Both the position numbers and the translations under genes were made by a program. Positions 1-6,251 of a DNA stretch of 18,677 nt are shown in pieces. The stretch is taken from positions 1 through 18,677 of the forward strand of contig JBOHUX010000027.1 of the NCBI GenBank assembly GCA_050734915.1, read 5' to 3'. Under the pieces are notes generated by a model that had not been told where the DNA came from, did no database searches, and saw nothing but the letters and a program-made list of their open reading frames with translations. The first letter of the stretch is position 1. Each line of letters starts with the position of its first letter. The DNA comes from JBOHUX01 sp050734915. Lineage in GTDB: Bacteria; Chloroflexota; Dormibacteria; Dormibacterales; Dormibacteraceae.

Positions 1-1
1 G

Positions 2-1195
2 AACCGGATGCCTCTGATCGGCATCAACGACTCGGGGGGCGCCCGCATCCAAGAGGGGGTGGTGTCCCTGGCCGGCTACGCCGAGATCTTCTGGCGCAAC
101 GTCGAGTCGAGCGGGGTCGTGCCGCAGCTGAGCCTTGTCCTCGGACCCTGCACCGGCGGTGCCGTCTACTCGCCGGCGATGACGGACTTCACGTTCATGG
201 TCCATGGCGCGGGGTACATGTTCATCACGGGCCCGGAGGTGATCCGGGTCACCACCGGCGAGGAGGTCACCTTCGACCGGCTCGGGGGGGCCGAGGTCCA
301 CAACACCAGGTCGGGGGTGGCGCACTTCCTGGCCCAGGAGGAGGACGAGTGCTTCGACCAGGTCCGCAGGCTCCTCTCCTTCATCCCCCAGAGCTCGGCC
401 GATCCGCCGCCGTCCCGCTCCCGCTCGGACGACCCCGACCGCGCCGATGCCGGTCTCAGGACGATCGTGCCCGACAGTCCCAAGGAGGCCTACGACATCA
501 AGGACGTGATCGGGATGGTGGTCGATTCGGGCGACTTCTTCGAGGTCCAGCGCTTCCACGCCATGAACATCGTGATCGGCTTCGCCCGCCTCGACGGGCA
601 CCCGGTGGGGGTCGTCGGCAATCAGCCCAAGGTCATCGCCGGCGCGCTCGACATCAATGCCTCCACCAAGGCGGCCCGGTTCGTCCGCTTCTGCGACGCG
701 TTCAACCTGCCGCTGGTCACTTTCGTCGACGTGCCCGGCTTCCTGCCCGGGACCGATCAGGAGTACGGCGGGATCATCCGCCACGGCGCCAAGCTGCTCT
801 ATGCCTACGGCGAGGCGACGGTGCCCAAGCTCACCGTCATCACGCGCAAGGCCTACGGGGGGGCCTACTGCGTCATGTGCTCGAAGCACCTCCGCGCCGA
901 CTACAACGTCGCCTGGCCGTCGGCCGAGATCGCCGTCATGGGCCCGGAGGGGGCGGTCAACATCATCTTCCGCCGCCAGCTGCGGCGGGCGCCAGATCCC
1001 CCCGCCCGGCGCGCCGAGTTGGTGGACGACTACACAGAGCACTTCGCCAACCCCTACGTGGCGGCTGAGCGCGGGTACATCGACGACGTCATCGAGCCGC
1101 AGCAGACCCGATCCGCGCTCATCAAGGCACTCGAGATCGCGCTCCGAAAGGAGCGGCCGCGGCCTCCGCGCCACCACGGCAACATTCCTCTCTGA
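2..1195 (+). CDS. Acyl-CoA carboxylase carboxyltransferase (beta) subunit, propionyl-CoA carboxylase type, 5' truncated by window edge
   Basis: This is the carboxyltransferase half of a biotin-dependent acyl-CoA carboxylase. It moves the carboxyl group from carboxybiotin to propionyl-CoA or acetyl-CoA in the cytoplasm. The frame is open to the left edge. Family members are usually 510-540 residues and about 397 codons are present, so roughly 120-130 N-terminal residues lie outside the window. Visible motifs are NDSGGARIQEGV near the start, GPCTGGAVYSPAMTDF, the oxyanion-hole region DVPGFLPGTDQEYGGIIRHG, AYGGAY followed by VM, AEIAVMGPEGAVNI, and the family-typical C-terminus ending HGNIPL. 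The residue in the GGAY-x-VM position is Cys (codon 869-871), where propionyl-CoA carboxylases usually have Asp, so substrate choice is uncertain. The gene is followed after 113 bases by sucC on the same strand. Its biotin carboxylase partner is not in the window. The family call is firm; the exact substrate is not. Confidence 0.93.
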   Translation, partial: NRMPLIGINDSGGARIQEGVVSLAGYAEIFWRNVESSGVVPQLSLVLGPCTGGAVYSPAMTDFTFMVHGAGYMFITGPEVIRVTTGEEVTFDRLGGAEVHNTRSGVAHFLAQEEDECFDQVRRLLSFIPQSSADPPPSRSRSDDPDRADAGLRTIVPDSPKEAYDIKDVIGMVVDSGDFFEVQRFHAMNIVIGFARLDGHPVGVVGNQPKVIAGALDINASTKAARFVRFCDAFNLPLVTFVDVPGFLPGTDQEYGGIIRHGAKLLYAYGEATVPKLTVITRKAYGGAYCVMCSKHLRADYNVAWPSAEIAVMGPEGAVNIIFRRQLRRAPDPPARRAELVDDYTEHFANPYVAAERGYIDDVIEPQQTRSALIKALEIALRKERPRPPRHHGNIPL

Positions 1196-1214
1196 AAGGG
1201 GCGTGAGATCATCG

Positions 1215-1239
1215 CCCAGACTGGATTCACCGATCTGGG
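1215..1239. repeat. Short inverted repeat between carboxylase and sucC
   Basis: CCCAGA (1215-1220) and TCTGGG (1234-1239) form a perfect 6-base inverted repeat around a 13-base spacer, 20 bases after the carboxylase stop. It could be a weak terminator stem or an operator for sucCD. There is no T-run, and arms of this length can occur by chance. A poor -10-like TACTCT follows at 1246-1251. Confidence 0.2.
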
Positions 1240-1296
1240 GCTTGGTACTCTTCTCCCGAGGCTCGTCCCAGCCCTGAGCTCGCGTCCCGTCCCAAC

Positions 1297-1301
1297 AGGA
1301 G
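1297..1301 (+). promoter_or_regulatory. Shine-Dalgarno site of sucC
   Basis: AGGAG ends 7 bases before the sucC ATG at 1309. It supports that start. It also marks sucC as a conventionally led gene, unlike many other genes in this window whose starts sit directly behind a -10-like hexamer. Confidence 0.65.
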
Positions 1302-1308
1302 TCACCGC

Positions 1309-2436
1309 ATGAAGCTTCTCGAGTACCAGGCCAAGGAGGTGCTCGCCTCGCTCGGCATCGCCATCCCCCCAGGACAGGTGGCGAGGACGCCCGAAGAGGC
1401 CGCCGAGGCGTGCCGCCGGCTGGGCGCCGTCGCCGTCAAGGCACAGGTCCCCGTCGGCGGCCGCGGCAAGGCGGGCGGCATCGAGCTGGCGCGGGATCCC
1501 GAACAGGCCCGGGCGGCCGCGGAACGGATCATCGGGATGGACATCAAGGGCATGACGGTCCCACTCGTCTACTGCGAGGCGGCCCTGGACATCGCACGGG
1601 AGATCTATCTCGGCTTCACCGTCGACCGCGACGCCCGCGCCAACATCCTCATGCTGTCGGGGAAGGGGGGCATGGAGATCGAGCAGGTCGCCGAGGAGTC
1701 GCCGGAAGCCATCGCGCGGCTCTATCCCGATCCCTGGCGGGGCCCGCAGGACTTCGAGCTCCGGCGGCTCGTCTTCGCGGCCGGTCTCGGCGACCGTCTT
1801 CGAGAGCTGGTGCCCTTGATCAAGCGGCTCCATCGCGCCATCCACGATTACGACGCGGTGACGGCCGAGATCAACCCGCTCGTCGTCACCGGCGAGGGCC
1901 AGGTGGTGGCCGGCGACGCCAAGCTGGAGACCGACCAGAACGCCGACTTCAGGCATCGGGACCTCGAGGAGAGGTACGGATCCGTCATCGAGGGCGACCG
2001 CTACGAGCGGGAGGCCCGCCGGCGCAGCCTGACCTACGTCTCCCTCGACGGCGAGGTGGGGATCATCGGCAACGGCGCCGGGCTCTGCATGGGCACCCTC
2101 GACCTCGTCCAGCGCGCGGGCGGGAGCGCCGCGAACTTCTGCGACATCGGCGGCGGGGCCCGCGCGGAGGTGGTCCAGAACGCGCTCGAGGTGATCCTCA
2201 TGAACCCGCGGGTTCGCGGCGTCCTCATCAACGTGTTCGGGGGCATCACGCGCTGCGACGAGGTGGCCCGGGGACTCGTCGAAGCCCGCGCCAGCTTGGG
2301 AATGGAGCTGCCGCTGGTGGTGCGCCTGACCGGGACGCGGGAGGAGGAGGGGCGGGCCATCCTGGTCGAGAACGGGATCGAGCCCGGGGACAATGCCTGG
2401 GAGGCCGCACGGAAGATCGTGGCGGCAACCAGATAG
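1309..2436 (+). CDS. sucC: Succinate-CoA ligase, beta subunit (ATP-grasp)
   Basis: This is the nucleotide-binding subunit of succinyl-CoA synthetase, which interconverts succinyl-CoA and succinate with substrate-level phosphorylation in the TCA cycle. The 375-residue product is close to the usual 385-390. The N-terminus MKLLEYQAKEVL is typical. An ATP-grasp domain covers roughly residues 1-230, with VPVGGRGKAGGI (about 46-57), AEINPLVV and the DAKLETDQNA segment. The C-terminal CoA-ligase domain has GNGAGLCMGTLDLV, the GGGAR loop and NVFGGITRCDEVA. An AGGAG site lies 7 bases before the ATG. The stop TAG is followed at once by the ATG of sucD, so the two subunits are translated together. Placed after an acyl-CoA carboxylase, it may handle the succinyl-CoA end of propionyl-CoA metabolism as well as the TCA cycle; that link is inference. 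Nucleotide preference (ADP or GDP) cannot be read here. Confidence 0.96.
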   Translation: MKLLEYQAKEVLASLGIAIPPGQVARTPEEAAEACRRLGAVAVKAQVPVGGRGKAGGIELARDPEQARAAAERIIGMDIKGMTVPLVYCEAALDIAREIYLGFTVDRDARANILMLSGKGGMEIEQVAEESPEAIARLYPDPWRGPQDFELRRLVFAAGLGDRLRELVPLIKRLHRAIHDYDAVTAEINPLVVTGEGQVVAGDAKLETDQNADFRHRDLEERYGSVIEGDRYEREARRRSLTYVSLDGEVGIIGNGAGLCMGTLDLVQRAGGSAANFCDIGGGARAEVVQNALEVILMNPRVRGVLINVFGGITRCDEVARGLVEARASLGMELPLVVRLTGTREEEGRAILVENGIEPGDNAWEAARKIVAATR

Positions 2437-3300
2437 ATGAGCATCCTTCTCGACGCCGGCACGAAGGTGATCGTCCAGGGTATGACGGGCCACGAGGGGA
2501 CGTTCCACACGCTGCAGATGCGGGAGATGGGAACGGCGGTGGTCGGTGGCGTGAGCCCGGGCAAGGGCGGCTCCGCCCACCTCGGGCTGCCCGTCTTCGA
2601 CACCGTGGCCGCCGCGGTGGAGGCGACCGGAGCCAGCGCCAGCGGCATCTTCGTGCCGCCCCCCTTCGCGGCCGACGCCATCATGGAGGCGGCCTCCGCC
2701 GGAGTGGGGCTGATCGTCTGCATCACGGAGGGGATCCCGATCCAGGACATGATCCGGGTCAAGGATTTCCTGGAGGACCATCCCCTAAGCCGCCTGATCG
2801 GGCCCAACTGCCCCGGGCTGATCACCCCGGGCGCGGCGAAGATCGGAATCATCCCGGAGCGCATCTCCTCGCCCGGACGCGTCGGGCTGGTGTCCCGAAG
2901 TGGCACGCTCACCTATGAGGTGATGGCCGCCCTCACCGGGGCCGGGATGGGGCAATCGACCTGCGTCGGCATCGGGGGGGACCCCATCCTCGGCCTCTCC
3001 TTCGTGGACGTGGTGGGCCTCTTCGAGGCGGATCAGGCCACCGATCGGCTGGTGGTGATCGGGGAGATCGGCGGCTCGGACGAGGAGCGCGCGGCGGAGC
3101 TCCTGGGCGCCGGCACGCGGCTCAAGGTCGTCTGCTTCATCTCCGGGCGGACGGCGCCGGAGGGCAAGCGGATGGGCCACGCGGGTGCCATCGTGTCGGG
3201 CAGCCGGGGCACGGCGAGGAGCAAGGAGGAGGCGTTCCGAGCCGCGGGCGTGGCGGTCGCGGAGACAACCGACCAGATCGTGGAGCTGCTGGCGGACTGA
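2437..3300 (+). CDS. sucD: Succinate-CoA ligase, alpha subunit
   Basis: This is the CoA-binding and phosphohistidine subunit of succinyl-CoA synthetase and partner of the preceding sucC. The 287 residues match the usual 288-300. The N-terminal Rossmann CoA-binding domain shows TKVIVQGMTGHEGTFH and VVGGVSPGKGG. GPNCPGLITPG lies in the middle. The C-terminal ligase domain has SRSGTLTYE, GIGGDPILG and the active-site segment GHAGAIVSG, whose His248 is the residue phosphorylated during catalysis. The ATG abuts the sucC stop with no gap and has no Shine-Dalgarno site of its own, so translation probably depends on reinitiation. No clear terminator follows. All catalytic features are present and I see nothing unusual in the protein. 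Confidence 0.96.
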   Translation: MSILLDAGTKVIVQGMTGHEGTFHTLQMREMGTAVVGGVSPGKGGSAHLGLPVFDTVAAAVEATGASASGIFVPPPFAADAIMEAASAGVGLIVCITEGIPIQDMIRVKDFLEDHPLSRLIGPNCPGLITPGAAKIGIIPERISSPGRVGLVSRSGTLTYEVMAALTGAGMGQSTCVGIGGDPILGLSFVDVVGLFEADQATDRLVVIGEIGGSDEERAAELLGAGTRLKVVCFISGRTAPEGKRMGHAGAIVSGSRGTARSKEEAFRAAGVAVAETTDQIVELLAD

Positions 3301-3615
3301 AGGGAGCCTACCGCCGAAGGAGCCGGGGCGGGCCGCGGATCCTTACAAACACTTGACCCTGCGCTCACGAGCCGCCGCGAGGTGCGGGCCATGCTGCGGT
3401 CATGGCGACGTTCGTGGACGAGGTCACGCTCGGGTTCTGGGGCGTCCCGCTCGGATCATCCAGCTACGTCCTGAGGCTCCTGGTGCGGCGCCTCTGGCTG
3501 GAACGCCGCCCGTCGTGGCGCCGGGTATCGAGCGGCCTCTGATCCGTGTGGGGACGCCTGGCCCGCCACCACTGGAAAGGGCAGCGGCTGGCTCGGCGGC
3601 TACGATTGGAATCCA
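3301..3615. other. 315-base intergenic region between sucD and the first acyl-CoA dehydrogenase
   Basis: This is the only stretch over 300 bases without a convincing gene. It holds an AT-richer patch (CTTACAAACACTTGACC, 3342-3358) whose TTGACC resembles a -35 box but has no -10 at 16-18 bases. It also holds an open frame, ATG 3402 to TGA 3542 (46 codons, rich in Arg, Leu and Trp), with no Shine-Dalgarno site at a useful distance. At its right end is a TACGAT hexamer next to the downstream gene. I see no hairpin with a T-run, no tRNA and no repeat. The 46-codon frame could be a small protein but could equally be chance in GC-rich DNA. Confidence 0.5.
3601..3606 (+). promoter_or_regulatory. -10-like hexamer directly upstream of acyl-CoA dehydrogenase 1 (leaderless start)
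   Basis: TACGAT ends 9 bases before the ATG at 3616. A transcript starting 6-9 bases after the hexamer would begin at or next to the start codon. No Shine-Dalgarno sequence is present and no good -35 is seen. It matches the same arrangement at several other genes in the window. Confidence 0.5.
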
Positions 3616-4779
3616 ATGGACTTCGAGCTCGACGACGAGCAGCGGGCGATCAGAGCGCTCTGCCGCGAGTTCGCGACCGAGACCATCGCACCGGCCGCCG
3701 AGAGGAACGATGTCGAGCACCGCTTCCCGCTCGAGATCGTCAGGCGGATGGGCGAGATGGGGCTCTTCGGCCTCCCGTTCCCCGAGCGATGGGGGGGGGC
3801 CGGCGGCGACTTCCTCAGCTACTGCCTGGCCGTTGAGGAGATCTCTCGGGCCGATGCGGGGGTGGGCATCACCCTCGAGGCAGCCGTCTCGCTGGGGGCC
3901 GCCCCCATCCACGACTTCGGCACCGACGAGCAGAAGGCGAGGTGGCTCCCCGACCTGCTCGCCGGTCGGGCACTGTGGGCCTTCGGGCTCACCGAGCCGG
4001 AGGCGGGGTCGGACGCCGGCAACACCCGCACACGGGCCCGGATGGAGGGCACCGAATGGGTCATCGACGGGGCCAAGCAGTTCATCACCAACTCCGGCAC
4101 CGAGATCAGCGCCGGCGTCACCATCACGGCGGTGACGGCGAGGTCGGAAGCGGCCCGGAAGCCCGAGATCAGCGCCCTGCTGGTTCCGCGGGGCACGGCC
4201 GGGTACCGCGTGGAGCCCGCCTACCGCAAGCTGGGCTGGCACTCATCGGACACCCATCCGCTCAGCTTCGACGGCTGCCGCGTCCCCGACGACCACCTTC
4301 TGGGCAGGCGGGGCGGCGGTTACAAGCAGTTCCTGCACACGCTGACCGGGGGCCGGATCGCGATTGCCGCCCTCTCGGTGGGCGTCGCCCAGGCCTGCCT
4401 CGAGGCCTCACTCGCGTACGCCAAGGAGCGGCGGGCCTTCGGGCGGGCGATCTCGACGTTCCAGGCCATCCAGTTCAAGCTCGCGGACATGGCGACGGAG
4501 GTCGAGCTTGCCCGGCTCATCACTCACCGCGCCGCGTGCGCCTACCAGGGCGCAAGATCATCGACCGGCGATGTGCGCCGGCTGGCGGCCATGGCCAAGC
4601 TCTTCGCTTCCGAGACCTCCAAGCGGGCCGCCGATCAGGCGGTCCAGGTACACGGGGGCTACGGCTTCATCGAGGACTACCCGGTGGCGCGGCTCTACCG
4701 GGACGTCAAGATCAACGAGATCGGCGAGGGCACCTCGGAGGTGCAGCGGATGCTGATCGCGCGCGAGCTCGGCTGCTGA
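3616..4779 (+). CDS. Acyl-CoA dehydrogenase 1 (FAD-dependent)
   Basis: This is a soluble flavoprotein that introduces the alpha,beta double bond into an acyl-CoA and passes electrons to electron-transfer flavoprotein. The 387 residues are full length for the short/medium/branched-chain family. An N-terminal helical domain covers about residues 1-120. The middle beta domain carries GLTEPEAGSDAG and DGAKQFITNSG. The C-terminal helical domain has ERRAFGRAIS-FQAIQF, GGYGFIEDYPVARLYRD and GEGTSEVQR. Glu371 is in the position of the catalytic base of short- and medium-chain enzymes. The start at 3616 is supported by the typical N-terminus (MDFELDDEQRAIR) and by the -10 hexamer just upstream. Substrate cannot be assigned. 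The neighbouring mutase and carboxylase suggest short or branched acyl-CoAs. A run of nine G (3791-3799) lies in the reading frame, which remains intact. Confidence 0.93.
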   Translation: MDFELDDEQRAIRALCREFATETIAPAAERNDVEHRFPLEIVRRMGEMGLFGLPFPERWGGAGGDFLSYCLAVEEISRADAGVGITLEAAVSLGAAPIHDFGTDEQKARWLPDLLAGRALWAFGLTEPEAGSDAGNTRTRARMEGTEWVIDGAKQFITNSGTEISAGVTITAVTARSEAARKPEISALLVPRGTAGYRVEPAYRKLGWHSSDTHPLSFDGCRVPDDHLLGRRGGGYKQFLHTLTGGRIAIAALSVGVAQACLEASLAYAKERRAFGRAISTFQAIQFKLADMATEVELARLITHRAACAYQGARSSTGDVRRLAAMAKLFASETSKRAADQAVQVHGGYGFIEDYPVARLYRDVKINEIGEGTSEVQRMLIARELGC

Positions 4780-4827
4780 CCTCCGGGAACCAGATCGCGG
4801 CGCTGGCTGCCGGCGTCCCTCGGGCGC

Positions 4828-5688
4828 CTACCCCGGTCCGGGCTCGGAGGGAGCGCTTGGCCGGTTCAGCTCGGCGGGGTCCGTGAACTCGACCACCGGG
4901 TCCCGCGGTGACTCACGGAGGCTCGACTCGATGAGCCCCAGGATGCGAGCGCGGAAGTGGACGCGATCCTGGCCGTCCCCGGCCGGCCCGCGCTCCCGGC
5001 CGGCGATCCAGTCGGGGACGGCGGCGTAGACGACGCGGCTGTTGATCACCAGCTGAACGACGGGCGGCTCCTGCCGGGTGACGCGCAGAGAGGCCCGCCA
5101 GACATACCCCTGGCTCGTGCAAGCGCCCCATCCGATCTGCCACCCACTCTCTTCCCGGAGTTGGTCGGCGGCGTGGCCGTCGCCCTCCTGTGATCCGGGA
5201 GCCGGCTTGGTGGTCCTGCTCTCCCGGATCGCCGGATCGGACACGATCTGATGGCCTGCCATCTCTCCGTAGTACCGGATGAGCATGGCCCTCACCTCCG
5301 GGCCCAGCTCCTCGGCCAGGCTGGCGACGAGGTTGGGGCCGCGGTCGTCCAGCTGGGCGACGGACTTGATCTCGTAGATCGTCCCCGCCCTCGCCGAGAG
5401 GCGGCGAATGGTGTTGGAATGCCGGCGGCACCAGGTGTGGTCGCCATCGCGCTCCAGGTGTTCGTCGCACCAGTAGTCGCAGCGCCTGCCCGTCCCGTCC
5501 CGGTAGCCGCAGCGCCAGGAGGCGGCCTTGGGGCAGTCGGGCCAGCGGCACCGGGTGCCAGACGGTGCCGGTTCTGGTCCGGCCGCGGCGCGGCGCACGG
5601 GCGGCGGTTGCGGCCCGGAGGCGCCCGGGCGAACCTGCCCGAAGGCCCGAAGCAGCCAAGCCGGCACCGCCCGTCGATGTGAGTCCAT
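4828..5688 (-). CDS. Unrecognised protein with an N-terminal Cys/His-rich, probably zinc-binding module
   Basis: I do not recognise this 286-residue protein. After a Pro/Ala/Arg-rich N-terminus there is a dense Cys/His cluster: Cys47, 52, 60, 70, 74 and 87 with His77, 84 and 90. The spacing C-x4-C-x7-C-x9-C-x3-C-x2-H-x6-H-x2-C-x2-H recalls two-zinc AN1 or B-box-like modules. A helical stretch follows (about 95-150), then a polar linker, then a C-terminal part (about 175-270) with alternating hydrophobic residues that look like a beta-sheet domain. No membrane segment or signal peptide is seen. It reads opposite to the flanking dehydrogenase genes and lies 57 bases after another unknown minus-strand gene, possibly in one transcription unit. 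The ATG at 5688 has a GTTAAT hexamer 10 bases upstream, matching the leaderless pattern. Coding is supported by length and the Cys/His pattern; function is unknown. Confidence 0.7.
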   Translation of the reverse strand: MDSHRRAVPAWLLRAFGQVRPGASGPQPPPVRRAAAGPEPAPSGTRCRWPDCPKAASWRCGYRDGTGRRCDYWCDEHLERDGDHTWCRRHSNTIRRLSARAGTIYEIKSVAQLDDRGPNLVASLAEELGPEVRAMLIRYYGEMAGHQIVSDPAIRESRTTKPAPGSQEGDGHAADQLREESGWQIGWGACTSQGYVWRASLRVTRQEPPVVQLVINSRVVYAAVPDWIAGRERGPAGDGQDRVHFRARILGLIESSLRESPRDPVVEFTDPAELNRPSAPSEPGPG

Positions 5689-5698
5689 CTGGCAGTGG

Positions 5699-5704
5699 AT
5701 TAAC
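5699..5704 (-). promoter_or_regulatory. -10-like hexamer before the Cys/His-rich gene
   Basis: On the minus strand GTTAAT lies 10 bases before the ATG at 5688, in otherwise GC-rich sequence. No convincing -35 is seen. If active it gives a leaderless or near-leaderless mRNA and makes the gene independent of the gene upstream. Confidence 0.4.
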
Positions 5705-5745
5705 GGATGCCGCCCCCGCCATCTTGCTGGCGGCCGCTGCCGGCG

Positions 5746-6165
5746 CTACTCGTCGGGGACGTCTTCCAGCTTGGGCTTCATGGTGCAGACCCAGCGGCCG
5801 TCATCGAGCCGCCGGATGAAGTGCTGGTAGCCGACGTTCCGGACCACGGTCGCGAATTGCTCGGCGCCGATCAGCGCCCGGAGACGGGAGAGGTCGGGGT
5901 AGTTCCTGTCCTGCATGAGCCCGCCCACGACTCCTGAGAGCTCGCGCCACTGCCCCTCGGAGAGCGGGTCGGCGTAGCCCGCGATGGTGACCATGAGCGC
6001 CGCCGTGGTGCCCGTGATGGTCTCCGGCAGGATCTTGTCGCCCTTGGCGCGGGCGATGATCTGGACGCCCGTCTCGATGATGTGATCGATCTGATCGCGG
6101 CGGACGCCGATGATGTCGCGGCCACTCCCGACGGTCGTGCCCTCCGTGTATCTGCTCTCTTCCAT
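5746..6165 (-). CDS. Unrecognised small acidic-ended soluble protein
   Basis: I do not recognise this 139-residue protein. It is mixed helical and polar with no membrane segment, no signal peptide and no cysteine cluster. Its central part (TGTTAALMVTIAGYADPL) is small-residue rich. The C-terminal part contains NVGYQHFIRRLDDGRWVC and ends in an acidic tail (KLEDVPDE). A GTG three codons further upstream (6174) is also possible. I prefer the ATG at 6165, because the G-rich stretch (GGTGGGGG) just before it may serve as a ribosome binding site. It is divergent from acyl-CoA dehydrogenase 2, whose start is 86 bases away, and 57 bases upstream of the Cys/His-rich gene on the same strand. The two unknown genes form a minus-strand block between dehydrogenase genes. 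Confidence 0.65.
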   Translation of the reverse strand: MEESRYTEGTTVGSGRDIIGVRRDQIDHIIETGVQIIARAKGDKILPETITGTTAALMVTIAGYADPLSEGQWRELSGVVGGLMQDRNYPDLSRLRALIGAEQFATVVRNVGYQHFIRRLDDGRWVCTMKPKLEDVPDE

Positions 6166-6236
6166 GGCCCCCACCAGCGTGCAACCGGGAAGGCTGCCTC
6201 AGAGGGGCGCCTTCGCGAGATCAACGGCCGGCGAAC

Positions 6237-6242
6237 TATTGT
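6237..6242 (+). promoter_or_regulatory. -10-like hexamer of acyl-CoA dehydrogenase 2 (leaderless start)
   Basis: TATTGT ends 9 bases before the ATG at 6252. It lies in the short divergent region between this gene and the minus-strand gene at 6165. There is no Shine-Dalgarno site before the ATG and no clear -35. Confidence 0.5.
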
Positions 6243-6251
6243 AAGTCGCTG

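Noticed and set aside
1054..2781. Long open frame of 575 codons on the minus strand opposite the carboxylase end and sucC
   Set aside because: Its translation is a low-complexity Asp/His/Arg/Gly-rich product with no known motif, opposite clear sucC/sucD genes. Such shadow frames are expected in GC-rich DNA.
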